Below are positions 46,825 through 54,874 of a stretch of 64,000 nucleotides of DNA, piece by piece; positions within the stretch are counted from its first letter, which is position 1; each line of letters begins with the position of its first letter. The position numbers were made by a program, and so were the translations under genes. The notes beneath the pieces are model-generated. The model worked only from the letters and a program-made list of their open reading frames with translations. It made no database searches and was not told where the DNA came from. The DNA lies in contig NZ_JAEMUI010000002.1 of NCBI RefSeq assembly GCF_016461715.1, forward strand, positions 1 through 64,000. Reading direction: 5' to 3'. Source of the stretch: Marinomonas spartinae. Its GTDB lineage: Bacteria > Pseudomonadota > Gammaproteobacteria > Pseudomonadales > Marinomonadaceae.

Positions 46825-47865
46825 TTGGAAATTTTGACAGATTATGCAGGTTTTTTATTAAAGCTCGCCAGTATCGTGATTGCGATTGGTGTAGTGCTGA
46901 CCATGATTGGCAACAGTAAAGGTAAATCTCGTTCAGGAAGCCTGTCTGTTACTAAGCTAAATGACAGCTATGATCAGATGAAATCAGAGCTGGATCAGCA
47001 ACTGTTAGATAAAAAAGCGTTGAAAGAGAAAGCCAAAGCCCGTAAAAAACAGAAAAAAGAAGAGAAGAAAACGCATAAAAAAATGCATTCGCTTGATGCA
47101 GAGAACATAAAAAAACGTCTTTATGTATTGGATTTCGATGGTGACATCAAAGCCTCAGCGGTGACCACTATGCGTGAAGAGATCACGGCGATTTTGAGTG
47201 TTGCTCGCCCTGAAGATGAAGTGGTGGTTCGCCTAGAAAGTGGTGGCGGTGTGGTGCATGGATACGGCTTGGCGGCCTCTCAGTTGCAACGTATCCGTGA
47301 AGCGAATATTCCGTTGACGGTATGTGTGGATAAGGTTGCCGCCAGCGGTGGTTATATGATGGCTTGCGTGGCCGATAAGATTATCGCCGCGCCTTTTGCT
47401 ATCTTGGGTTCCATTGGTGTTGTGGCGCAAATTCCTAACGTCCATCGCTTGTTAGATAAAAATATGATCGATGTTGAGTTACATACTGCGGGTCGTTACA
47501 AACGTACACTGACCATGCTGGGTAAAAACACAGACGAAGGTCGTGAAAAGTTCAAACAAGATTTAGAAGACACTCATGATTTATTTAAGCGTTTTGTATC
47601 AACACAGCGCCCTGCGTTGGACATCGATGCGATTGCTACTGGTGACACTTGGTATGGTTCCGAAGCGGTAGATAATAGGCTGGTTGACCAAGTGATGACC
47701 AGTGATGCTTACCTCGTCTCTCATTATGAGCAAGCAGATGTTATTCATATTGCTTATAAACAGCGTAAGGCCATGAGTGAGCGTTTAGGTCTGTCTTTGT
47801 TTTCAGCCTTTGAGCAAAAAGCCGTCGCTTGGATCAGTAAAGTGATCCAGTCTCGAGGCTATTAA
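46825..47865 (+). CDS. sohB: Inner-membrane peptidase SohB (S49 family)
   Basis: A TTG start follows GAGGAAGAG. The 346-residue protein has an N-terminal helix (about 9-29), a Lys/Glu-rich linker and an S49 protease domain. The catalytic Ser174 lies in KVAASGGYMMACVADKI and the Lys226 general base in AGRYKRTLTMLG. SohB-type proteases act on membrane or periplasmic peptides; a second hydrophobic element is not obvious. E. coli SohB is 349 residues. It is transcribed alone. Confidence 0.93.
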   Translation: MEILTDYAGFLLKLASIVIAIGVVLTMIGNSKGKSRSGSLSVTKLNDSYDQMKSELDQQLLDKKALKEKAKARKKQKKEEKKTHKKMHSLDAENIKKRLYVLDFDGDIKASAVTTMREEITAILSVARPEDEVVVRLESGGGVVHGYGLAASQLQRIREANIPLTVCVDKVAASGGYMMACVADKIIAAPFAILGSIGVVAQIPNVHRLLDKNMIDVELHTAGRYKRTLTMLGKNTDEGREKFKQDLEDTHDLFKRFVSTQRPALDIDAIATGDTWYGSEAVDNRLVDQVMTSDAYLVSHYEQADVIHIAYKQRKAMSERLGLSLFSAFEQKAVAWISKVIQSRGY

Positions 47866-47913
47866 GGTTGACTGAGCAGTCTTACTATCATTTAGCCTTT
47901 GTATAGAGTCATT

Positions 47914-47935
47914 GGGTACGCCGAGGTTCGTACCC
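47914..47935 (+). terminator. Possible hairpin after sohB
   Basis: A perfect 7-bp stem (47914-47920 with 47929-47935) lies 48 bases past the sohB stop, without a T tract. Confidence 0.35.
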
Positions 47936-48034
47936 GATAACTCATTTATTTATAATCATTAGGATGGTGGACTTTCCTGAGTTTGCATCACCATGAAGTT
48001 ATCTAAATCTTTCAAGAATTTCTTCTTATCAGAA

Positions 48035-48062
48035 GGGCGAATCATCAAAGATGTATTCGCCC
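48035..48062 (-). terminator. Possible hairpin after the TRAP operon
   Basis: An 8-bp perfect stem (48035-48042 with 48055-48062) begins 11 bases past the dctM stop on the minus strand. No T tract follows. Confidence 0.4.
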
Positions 48063-48073
48063 ATATCAATCTC

Positions 48074-49411
48074 TTAGTTCGGCAGCCAAGTAACCAATGA
48101 TGGGTAAAGGGCGACGATGGTTAGCGTTAATAGTTGCAGCATGACAAAAGGGATTGCGCCTTTGTATATCTCAGCCATACTGATGTTGCTCGCTGCACTT
48201 CGTATGTAGAACAGTGCCATACCTACGGGAGGTGTCAGGAAGGATGTTTGCAGACACAAGGCCATTAGAATCGCGACCCATACCGGATTAAAGCCAAAAT
48301 TTACTAAAATTGGCATAACCAGAGGGGCCACGATCAAGACGATTTCCATCCAATCTAAGAAAAAGCCTAATAGAAATATGATGAAAATAACGCAGAACAA
48401 CACACCTTCCGGACTCAATGGTAAGGCGTGAAGCGCGTTTTCAATCACTTCATCGCCACCGTAACCACGTAAGACGACAGAGAAGCAGGACGCACCAAAA
48501 ATAAGTGCGTATAAGAAGGCGACAGATCGACCTGTTTGATAGCAGACGATACGTAAATCCATCCATTTTAATCGGCCAGAGCTCCAAGCCAAAAAGGTGG
48601 CTCCAGCTGCACCAATCCCAGACGCTTCTGTAGGTGAAGCAACACCGGCAATTATGGACCCTAATACGGTTAACACTAATAGGAGTGGTGCAAATAATGC
48701 TTTAGATATGTCTAAAATAATGTCGAATTTACTTATGTTGCTCTCTTGATCTAAAACAAGTTTAGGCATATTAGCGGGTTTAAGCAGGGCATAAATAAAG
48801 ATAAAAACTACGAAACTGGTTGCGAGTAACAGCCCTGGAATGATGGCCCCCATAAACAGGTCACCAACAGGGATTCGTAACTGATCTCCCATCACAACCA
48901 GCATAATAGAAGGTGGAACAAGAATACCCAGACAGCCTGTTGCTCCGACGGTCCCAGCGCTGATCCATTTGGCGTAGCCAGCTTTAAACATAGTGGGTAA
49001 AGCTATGGTGGAAAGCAAAACCACAGATGCCCCAATAATACCAGTAGAAGCGGCCAGTACGACGCCAATCAAGACCACGGCGATAGCCAATCCGCCGGGG
49101 GTTTTACCTAAGACACGACGCATTGCTCCAATTAAGCGCTCAGCAATTCCGGAGCGATCAAGCATGAATCCCATAAAAATAAACATTGACATGGGAATGA
49201 GAGAATAGCTTGAAATAGTAGAAAATGTTCGGTTAGCGACAAACCCAATGGTGCGTAATTCTGCTACGTCGTAGATGTTAAATGAGACAAGGATGCTGCC
49301 TAAAGTGGCAAATAATACCCCGACACCACCTAAAATAAAGGCAACTGGAAAGCCTGAAAAGAGGATGAGCATAAAGATGGAAAACAGTAGAAAAACGAAT
49401 AACTCACTCAT
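48074..49411 (-). CDS. TRAP transporter large permease (DctM-like)
   Basis: This 445-residue membrane protein has the DctM pattern: about 12 helices, with FSGFPVAFILGGVGVLF, IPMSMFIFMGFMLDRSGIAERLI, GIIGASVVLLSTIALPTM, GCLGILVPPSIMLVVMGDQL and PTEASGIGAAGATFLA. It is the ion-coupled permease that moves substrate with Na+ down its gradient. It overlaps dctQ by 8 bases. The substrate, a carboxylate, is set by the DctP-like protein. Confidence 0.93.
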   Translation of the reverse strand: MSELFVFLLFSIFMLILFSGFPVAFILGGVGVLFATLGSILVSFNIYDVAELRTIGFVANRTFSTISSYSLIPMSMFIFMGFMLDRSGIAERLIGAMRRVLGKTPGGLAIAVVLIGVVLAASTGIIGASVVLLSTIALPTMFKAGYAKWISAGTVGATGCLGILVPPSIMLVVMGDQLRIPVGDLFMGAIIPGLLLATSFVVFIFIYALLKPANMPKLVLDQESNISKFDIILDISKALFAPLLLVLTVLGSIIAGVASPTEASGIGAAGATFLAWSSGRLKWMDLRIVCYQTGRSVAFLYALIFGASCFSVVLRGYGGDEVIENALHALPLSPEGVLFCVIFIIFLLGFFLDWMEIVLIVAPLVMPILVNFGFNPVWVAILMALCLQTSFLTPPVGMALFYIRSAASNISMAEIYKGAIPFVMLQLLTLTIVALYPSLVTWLPN

Positions 49412-49961
49412 GATGCGTCCCTTTATTCACTGGAGTTGATGGTGTGGATGTGCTGTTGGGTTGAATCAAAAAAGCCACATTGTGTAGCAGAATAGCCACA
49501 CCTTGGAGTGCTAAAAGGCTTAATCCAAGGGCCATAACGCCTTTGATAAGGTAGCGAGCGGGTAAGCCAGAAGGCATTGGGGAGCCTTCACGTAATGACC
49601 AAGAATAGCTGGCCATTTCCCATGCATGCCATGAGACGAGAATAATATAGGGGAAAAACAAAAATAAAATGCCAAGAATCTCGACCCAAGCTCGGCGCTT
49701 AGGGCTGAACCTACAATGAAAAATATCAACGCGAATGTGTTCATCAACTTGATAGGTGTAAGCCAAGCAGGACATGACCACTATAGCATTTAGATGCCAT
49801 TGTACTTCTTCTAATTCCACCAAGCCGATATTGAACACATAGCGTAATATCACATTAACCAAGATGGTAATGATGAGAATAGGCAAAATGAGAGAGCCCG
49901 CTTTGCCGATAGCAACAGATAAGGCTTCTATTTTTTTAACAATGGAGTTTACGCAGCGCAT
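49404..49961 (-). CDS. TRAP transporter small permease (DctQ-like)
   Basis: I start at the ATG at 49961 (a TTG at 49964 adds one residue), with CGGAG upstream. The 185-residue protein has the four-helix DctQ layout, with ILRYVFNIGLVELEEVQWHLNAIVVMSCLAYTYQVDEHIRVDIFHCRFS and a third/fourth helix pair. It forms the integral complex with DctM. A transcript-ending hairpin separates it from dctP, so it is probably made in smaller amounts than DctP. Confidence 0.92.
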   Translation of the reverse strand: MRCVNSIVKKIEALSVAIGKAGSLILPILIITILVNVILRYVFNIGLVELEEVQWHLNAIVVMSCLAYTYQVDEHIRVDIFHCRFSPKRRAWVEILGILFLFFPYIILVSWHAWEMASYSWSLREGSPMPSGLPARYLIKGVMALGLSLLALQGVAILLHNVAFLIQPNSTSTPSTPVNKGTHHE

Positions 49962-50013
49962 CAAGAAATACTCCGATTATGTATGATTAGGATGGGGAGC
50001 TGGTGTTAAAGGT

Positions 50014-50048
50014 AAAACCGAGCATTACTGAGGGCGATGCTCGGTTTT
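50014..50048 (-). terminator. Terminator/attenuator between dctP and dctQ
   Basis: A 12-bp perfect stem (50014-50025 with 50037-50048) lies 8 bases after the dctP stop; on the minus strand it ends in TTTT. It likely reduces dctQM transcription relative to dctP. Confidence 0.8.
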
Positions 50049-50056
50049 ATTAGGCT

Positions 50057-51091
50057 TTAATTGCCTTTATATTCAGTCCATAAAGACACTTTTTTACGAT
50101 AGCTATTGAGTGAGTCTAAGGTGCGTTTGAAATCTGCATCTTTGCTTGCTTCTTCACTCATGACTTCGTCTGTGCTTTTTTTGAAGGCGGCTAGAACGGC
50201 AGGAGGGAATGATTTAATTTTGGTACCTGCGGCTTTGAATTTCTTAATGGCTTCGGCGTTGGCGATAGTGGTAGAAGAGATTGTCCATAGTTGAGTTTCA
50301 CGACAAGTATCTTCAATTAGGCCTTGTTGGGCTGTACTCATAGAGTCCCATTTTCGCTTATTAATAATGAGCTCATTGATTGCAGCAGGTTGATGCCAGC
50401 CGGGTAAATAGTAATATTTGGCAACTTTTTCAAAGCCCATTGCAGCATCAATCGCAGGCATGGAAAACTCCGTTCCATCTATGACGCCACGTTCTAAATT
50501 AGGGTAGATATCGCCACTACCGAGTAGTACAACTGACGCGCCAGCTTTTTTCATTACTTCACCAGCCAGTCCTGCGAAGCGAATTTTTTTGCCTTTTAAA
50601 TCATTCGGAGTGTTGATCTCGAAGTTATACCAGCCACCAGCTTCCGAATCCATTAAGCCACATGGGACGGTCACAACGCCTTGTTTGGCATATATATCAC
50701 GCCATATTTTTAAGCCGCCGCCGTTATAAATCCAATCCAAATACTCTAATGCTGATGGGCCAAATGGTATGCCGCCAAAAAGTTGTAGAGCAGGGAATCG
50801 TCCGGCAACGTAGAGTGGTGATGTGTAGCCAGCATCCAGAGTTCCTTGTTGAACCGCGTCAAAGATTTCTAGCGGTGAAACCAGTTTTCCCGCTGAATAA
50901 AGTTTTACTCTTATGTCTTTTGAGGTGGCTTTGAGTCTGTCAGCTAAATGCTGAGCACTTTGTCCACTGGCAGGTAGTGTAAGAGGCCAGGCACTTTGAA
51001 TATCTAGACGGACTGTGGAAGCACTTGCTTCGATGGATCCCATTAGGGCAATGGATGAAAGAAATGTAGTTACTAATGGCTTGTAATGCAT
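50057..51091 (-). CDS. TRAP transporter substrate-binding protein (DctP/TakP-like)
   Basis: This 344-residue periplasmic protein has a signal peptide (cleavage likely after ASA near residue 25) and the DctP fold. KLYSAGKLVSPLEIFDAVQQGTLDAGYTSPLY and the later LMDSEAGGWYNFEINTPNDLKGKKIRFAG resemble the 2-oxo/carboxylate-binding TakP branch. The arginine in IRFAG is the usual carboxylate clamp. AGGAGA lies 7 bases before the ATG. First gene of dctPQM. The substrate is unknown; the nearby catabolic genes make an aromatic or oxo acid possible. Confidence 0.9.
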   Translation of the reverse strand: MHYKPLVTTFLSSIALMGSIEASASTVRLDIQSAWPLTLPASGQSAQHLADRLKATSKDIRVKLYSAGKLVSPLEIFDAVQQGTLDAGYTSPLYVAGRFPALQLFGGIPFGPSALEYLDWIYNGGGLKIWRDIYAKQGVVTVPCGLMDSEAGGWYNFEINTPNDLKGKKIRFAGLAGEVMKKAGASVVLLGSGDIYPNLERGVIDGTEFSMPAIDAAMGFEKVAKYYYLPGWHQPAAINELIINKRKWDSMSTAQQGLIEDTCRETQLWTISSTTIANAEAIKKFKAAGTKIKSFPPAVLAAFKKSTDEVMSEEASKDADFKRTLDSLNSYRKKVSLWTEYKGN

Positions 51092-51235
51092 TGGGTGTCT
51101 CCTTGACGGTGCTCACTATCTAGAGATAGTTTGAGCTGCATTTGGCGGTTTGATCCGCAATAATTTTTATTTGAACTTTAATTCGACTCGCCTGAGAGGG
51201 AGTTATAATGCATTTTTATAAAAGCATATTTTTAA

Positions 51236-51268
51236 TTGAATGTTCAAGTAAATGTTCATTCATTCAAG
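51236..51268. repeat. Inverted repeat upstream of dctP
   Basis: TTGAATGTTCAA (51236-51247) is itself a dyad, and a second related block CATTCATTCAAG ends at 51268. The arrangement looks like a regulator operator, 145 bases before the dctP ATG. Confidence 0.4.
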
Positions 51269-51580
51269 TATTGTGCCAAGCTATATTGTGTCGATTATTT
51301 TATTTGGAAGAGTAAGAAATAGCGTGCTCTGAATATTTTTTGATTGAGTTTTTTGATTTTAAGTTTTTGATTTTTAATCTTTTATTCATTATTTATTGGT
51401 TTCTAGAGAGGGGCGAGGAAGTTATTGTCGCTTGTCTGATGTGAAAATTTTATATTTTAAAAAATATGTTTCTGATTGCAAAAAAATGTAAGCGCCCCGT
51501 GGTTGAGCGATAATCTCACAGGAAATAACTTTGGCGAGTTAGGAGTGTGCAGGTTGGGGGGAGAAGATAAAGTGTTCCGG

Positions 51581-51801
51581 TTAGCTCTGTGAAGCTTTGT
51601 CTCTGCCAGTGCTCTTGATACACAGGGTGGTGTCACCTGATTGCCCTTCCTTATCTGCATCACTTAGAACGTAATAGCTATAATCTACTTCACCTTCTAG
51701 GGCAGTACCAGTTCATTCACAGGTTTGGCATATTCCATTCCATCACGGAAGAAAAAAGAATCATAATCCCCGATTGTTTGAGTGTCTCCAATAAACTGGC
51801 T
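51581..51801 (-). pseudogene. Decayed coding remnant, unknown family
   Basis: The minus strand reads SQFIGDTQTIGDYDSFFFRD, GMEYAKPVNELV from 51801, then needs a one-base shift near 51707 to continue TALEGEVDYSYYVLSDADKE, GQSGDTTLCIKSTGRDKASQ, one Ser and a TAA at 51581. The codon pattern looks like real coding sequence across both parts, and stops in all three frames flank it, so it appears to be a fragment with a frameshift. I do not recognise the family. It may be the end of a gene lost from this site. Confidence 0.45.
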
Positions 51802-51915
51802 TTACTAGGAACTCGCTAGGTGGAGCCTTTTGGTCGCATTATCTTTAAGCGGCTTTTTTTTGCTTGCTGTATACTCTCTATTAAATAGCCAATTGATCGA
51901 TAGGAATAAAGAGAT

Positions 51916-52137
51916 ATGGTCGGAACACAAGTTAATAACCCTTTACACGGTATAAAACTGGAAAAAATTGTCACAGATTTGGTTGAGCATTACGGCTGGG
52001 ACGAGTTAGCGACTCGTATCAATATTAATTGTTTTAAAAGTGACCCCTCGGTGAAGTCCAGTTTAAAGTTTCTACGTAAAACCGAATGGGCTCGGGGTAA
52101 GGTTGAAACACTTTATATAGAGACGTTTGCCTCTTAA
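51916..52137 (+). CDS. VF530 family DNA-binding protein (DUF2132)
   Basis: This 73-residue protein matches the VF530 family nearly end to end: [34 protein letters not shown] and [26 protein letters not shown]530 proteins are small SAP-like helical proteins thought to bind DNA; no specific target is known. Typical length. Stands alone, converging on the MarR gene. The 237-base gap 52138-52374 shows nothing clear. Confidence 0.93.
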   Translation: MVGTQVNNPLHGIKLEKIVTDLVEHYGWDELATRININCFKSDPSVKSSLKFLRKTEWARGKVETLYIETFAS

Positions 52138-52374
52138 GTGGTCAAAGAGTGACTATTTCTCCGAAACTTAAGGTTTAGTCACTTACTCCAATGCTTGTCA
52201 TAAGCCATGTTGTCTTTGTCTAGTGACCTTGTACAACAGGTTTTTTTATAGCGTTTTCTTTTGAAGAAAAATGAAAAAGTGCACCGAGTTCTAACGAGAG
52301 TTTCGCTTAAAATAACTGTGCTGCTTTAAAAGAATGGTGTCGCAGGCGTGGATAAAGTGTTTAAGCTTTTCGTT

Positions 52375-52857
52375 TTAGTGTTCTGGTAAATTATGGAATA
52401 GTTCTTCAAGTAATTTATTGAGTCTTTGTATTTTTGCTTCTGTCATGCCTTTAAAACTTTGTTTGAATAAATCTTTGGTGGCAAAGCGGATATCTTCAAC
52501 AGCAGCGATGCCTTTTTCAGTGATCAATACTTCTGTGACGCGGCCGTCATCACTTCTTACCCTGGTGTCTACAAGGCCATCTTGTTTCATGCGTTGAATG
52601 ATTTTTGTTACAGTGGGCAGCTTTGCAATAGCGTGAACTGCAATCTGCGAGACACTGCAGGTGCCTTCTTCTTTTAGCGTGAATAAAATTCGCCATCTTG
52701 GGATGTCAAGGTTCACTTTTTTTAATGCTTTTTCAATGGCAGCACTGTAACGACCATGAACTTGATTTAACCAATAAAATGGAAAATCTTCTTTATGGAA
52801 GTCATCACTTGCGGGATTAAATCGTTGACTTCGCGGTGTTCTAGGTTTGCTGCTCAT
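52375..52857 (-). CDS. iacR: MarR-family regulator, candidate IacR
   Basis: The 160-residue protein has the MarR layout: helical dimer ends and a winged helix-turn-helix at about 50-115 (CSVSQIAVHAIAKLPTVTKIIQRMKQDGLV, then the wing RSDDGRVTEVLITEKG). iac clusters for indole-3-acetic acid breakdown carry a MarR regulator, IacR, that represses iacA until the auxin is present. Here the gene lies 7.5 kb from iacA, separated by transport and enzyme genes. Its upstream region shares a 16-bp element (14 of 16 identical) with the iacA upstream region. The MarR family call is firm; the IacR identity is inferred. Confidence 0.75.
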   Translation of the reverse strand: MSSKPRTPRSQRFNPASDDFHKEDFPFYWLNQVHGRYSAAIEKALKKVNLDIPRWRILFTLKEEGTCSVSQIAVHAIAKLPTVTKIIQRMKQDGLVDTRVRSDDGRVTEVLITEKGIAAVEDIRFATKDLFKQSFKGMTEAKIQRLNKLLEELFHNLPEH

Positions 52858-52911
52858 TAAGAGTCCTTGATTTTAAGAAGGGTGAAAATGTACAAAAAAT
52901 GACGTTTTTAG

Positions 52912-52927
52912 TCAATTGAATTATCAA
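52912..52927 (-). promoter_or_regulatory. Candidate MarR/IacR operator upstream of the MarR gene
   Basis: On the minus strand TTGATAATTCAATTGA differs at only 2 of 16 positions from 60129-60144 upstream of iacA. It lies 55-70 bases before the MarR ATG, suitable for autoregulation. Confidence 0.5.
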
Positions 52928-52938
52928 GTGTTTATATC

Positions 52939-52957
52939 AATAATGATTCTCATTTGC
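52939..52957. promoter_or_regulatory. Fur-box-like site upstream of the MarR gene
   Basis: AATAATGATTCTCATTTGC matches the 19-bp Fur consensus at 14 positions by my count. It lies about 80 bases before the MarR ATG and just beyond the aldolase terminator. Confidence 0.45.
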
Positions 52958-52982
52958 AACTATTCTGTGAAGTATGCCATGT

Positions 52983-53011
52983 AAAAGAACCAGCCATAGG
53001 CTGGCTCTTTT
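52983..53011 (-). terminator. Terminator after the class II aldolase gene
   Basis: CCAGCC/GGCTGG plus AAAAGA/TCTTTT form a stem with one internal mismatch and a 3-base loop, 10 bases past the aldolase stop, ending in Ts on the minus strand. Confidence 0.85.
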
Positions 53012-53020
53012 AAGGTTGTA

Positions 53021-53782
53021 TTACCAACAAGGGCCTTTTTCAGATTCCATTTTGCGTACCATTGCACTGTAAAACTTGTCAGCAAAGCCACTATCTTTAA
53101 TGAGCATTTGTGTTAGATCAGCACACTTCTTGCTTATGCTTTGTTCTAGTAATACATCTTCACCACCTAGCGCTCCAGACGTTACCTGAATTTCTGCAGC
53201 ACGTTGTACTGTCCAGAGAAGGAAGAAGGTGCGCTCTATATCAAATTCTCCCACTGCGATACCATGATTTCGTAAGACAAGAATGTGCTTTTGTCCTAGG
53301 CTCTCCAGCATGCGGCTTTTTTCATCATCAAATAAAGTAATGCCTTCAAAATCATGATAACCAACACGCCCATAAAGTTGCGCGCCGTAAAAACTGTCAT
53401 GGCTGAAACCTTGTTTTTTCATGGCGATGGCTGAAACTTCATTGGTATGAGTGTGGATGACACAATGTATGTCTTCTCGTGCAGCGTGAATGGCGCCGTG
53501 AAGAGCAAAACCAGCCGGGTTACCATCGTATGGAGAGTCGTCTAATTTATGGCCGTTAACATCCACCTTGATTAAATTTTCCGGGGTGATTTCAGTGTAA
53601 TTTAACCCGAATGGATTCACTAAATATTCGCCTTCAATGTGGGGTAGGCGGGCTGAGATATGATTAAAAATCGTCTCAGTCCAGCCGAAAAAGTCTATTA
53701 AGTGGTAGCAATGAGCCAATTTTACGCGAAGCGCCCATTCTTCTTCGCTAATGTGGGTGGGGCGTTTTGTTGAATTGTTCAT
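53021..53782 (-). CDS. Class II aldolase/adducin-domain protein
   Basis: This 253-residue protein has the class II aldolase fold with the zinc motif VIHTHTNEVSA (His110, His112) and a later histidine in VLRNHGIAVGEFD. Family members cleave sugar phosphates such as fuculose-1-phosphate, or act as decarboxylases/epimerases; several lie in aromatic degradation clusters. The substrate here is unknown. It is last in a unit after the PanE-like gene (27 bases apart) with the MarR gene downstream. Confidence 0.88.
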   Translation of the reverse strand: MNNSTKRPTHISEEEWALRVKLAHCYHLIDFFGWTETIFNHISARLPHIEGEYLVNPFGLNYTEITPENLIKVDVNGHKLDDSPYDGNPAGFALHGAIHAAREDIHCVIHTHTNEVSAIAMKKQGFSHDSFYGAQLYGRVGYHDFEGITLFDDEKSRMLESLGQKHILVLRNHGIAVGEFDIERTFFLLWTVQRAAEIQVTSGALGGEDVLLEQSISKKCADLTQMLIKDSGFADKFYSAMVRKMESEKGPCW

Positions 53783-53809
53783 GAGTTTGTTCCCTCCATT
53801 TCGTCAGTG

Positions 53810-54787
53810 TTAAGAATTTGCTTGGGGTTGTGAGGCAATAAAGTGGGTAAGATCCAGCAACTGTTGTGTAGTCGCCATTGGAATGCTTACTTTGTTTGCT
53901 AGCTCTAAGACGGTGTAGCCGATTGCGTCAAGTTCTAAGGGTTGGCCTGCCTCGTAGTCTTGTAACATAGAGGTTTTAACTGCACCCATGCCTGCTCCAA
54001 GTTCCATGAAGGTATGAGGGTCAAAACGAATTCGGGCACCATAGGCCGCGGCAACCAGCAAAACTTCATCGAGTACTTTGCGCACGAGAGGTTTTAAGCG
54101 AGTGTCGCTATAGAGTTGCTCAAGTGTGCCTTTGGTCACCACAGAAAGTGGGTTAGAGGTGATATTTGCAGCGACTTTGGTCCATATCTGGTCGCGAATA
54201 TTGTCTGTGGCTCGCGCTTCGATACCAGCGTCTTCCATTACCTTTCGCACTTGCTCAAGTCGTTCACTCATTTGGTGATTGATTTCACCAAATACGATGA
54301 GGTGAGGGTTGGTTGAGGTGACGACACCTGGTGAGTTTCTAAATGCGGTAATAAATACCACGCAACCAATGAGGTGATTGTAAGGTAGCAATTTGCTAAC
54401 ACTGCCTTCAGGGTCGATGGCTTGAATGCAATCACCAGAAAAGCGTCCCTCAATGCCTTGGAAATACCACCATGGAATGCCGTTTACCACAGGAATAACC
54501 ATGGTTTTTTCCTGCAGCATAGGAGCGATCAGTTTTAACATCGTTGGCAAGGCGGGGGCTTTGCTACAAATAAAAATAAGATCTTGTGAGCCTAACTCTT
54601 CTGCAGAGTCTGAGGCAATGACGTTGACTCTGTGTTTGCCGTCTATATCTGTGAGATGGATACCTTTCTTTTGAAGAGCCTCAAGCGTTGCACCTCTGGC
54701 AAGTACTTTAACATTTTGACCTGATTGGGTTAGGCGGGCAGCGAGCGTACATCCAATAGCGCCAGCGCCTGCAATACAAATGTTCAT
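53810..54787 (-). CDS. PanE-like ketopantoate reductase family protein
   Basis: The 325-residue protein has the NADP-binding GAGAIG motif at 7-12 and the PanE C-terminal helical domain (KVAANITSNPLSVVTKGT, with the catalytic Lys candidate). PanE reduces 2-dehydropantoate to pantoate, but this family has many members in catabolic loci that reduce other 2-oxo acids. Its position between an aldolase gene and a Liv-type transporter, away from panBC genes, argues for a catabolic role. A terminator of the liv operon lies just upstream, so it may have its own promoter or depend on readthrough. Confidence 0.85.
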   Translation of the reverse strand: MNICIAGAGAIGCTLAARLTQSGQNVKVLARGATLEALQKKGIHLTDIDGKHRVNVIASDSAEELGSQDLIFICSKAPALPTMLKLIAPMLQEKTMVIPVVNGIPWWYFQGIEGRFSGDCIQAIDPEGSVSKLLPYNHLIGCVVFITAFRNSPGVVTSTNPHLIVFGEINHQMSERLEQVRKVMEDAGIEARATDNIRDQIWTKVAANITSNPLSVVTKGTLEQLYSDTRLKPLVRKVLDEVLLVAAAYGARIRFDPHTFMELGAGMGAVKTSMLQDYEAGQPLELDAIGYTVLELANKVSIPMATTQQLLDLTHFIASQPQANS

Positions 54788-54799
54788 AATTCATTTTTC

Positions 54800-54839
54800 C
54801 ATTAAAAAATGAGAGAGCCTCAAAGATGAGAGCTCTCTC
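54800..54839 (-). terminator. Terminator of the liv-type operon
   Basis: GAGAGAGC (54811-54818) pairs with 54832-54839; on the minus strand a run of six Ts follows. It lies 36 bases past the livF-like stop. Confidence 0.88.
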
Positions 54840-54874
54840 CGGCTGTTGGTAAACTCTGTTTTTTTGGGATCTCC

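Larger units (their letters stand above)
51092..51915. other. 824-bp region without an intact gene
   Basis: The part next to dctP (51092-51300) should hold its promoter and contains the dyad listed at 51236-51268. The middle is very AT-rich with T tracts. A minus-strand coding remnant lies at 51581-51801 (see pseudogene). The last ~60 bases lead into the VF530 gene; a TATACT at 51870 could be a -10 box but has no good -35. Confidence 0.5.

Noticed and set aside
47993..48100. A 35-residue plus-strand ORF (MKLSKSFKNFFLSEGRIIKD...) overlapping the dctM 3' end
   Set aside because: It has no ribosome site, overlaps a real gene in antisense, and contains the hairpin at 48035-48062, so its open frame is likely chance.
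51457..51663. A 68-residue minus-strand ORF in the gap upstream of the VF530 gene
   Set aside because: Its composition is unlike protein coding, and it overlaps the better-formed remnant frame at 51581-51801.
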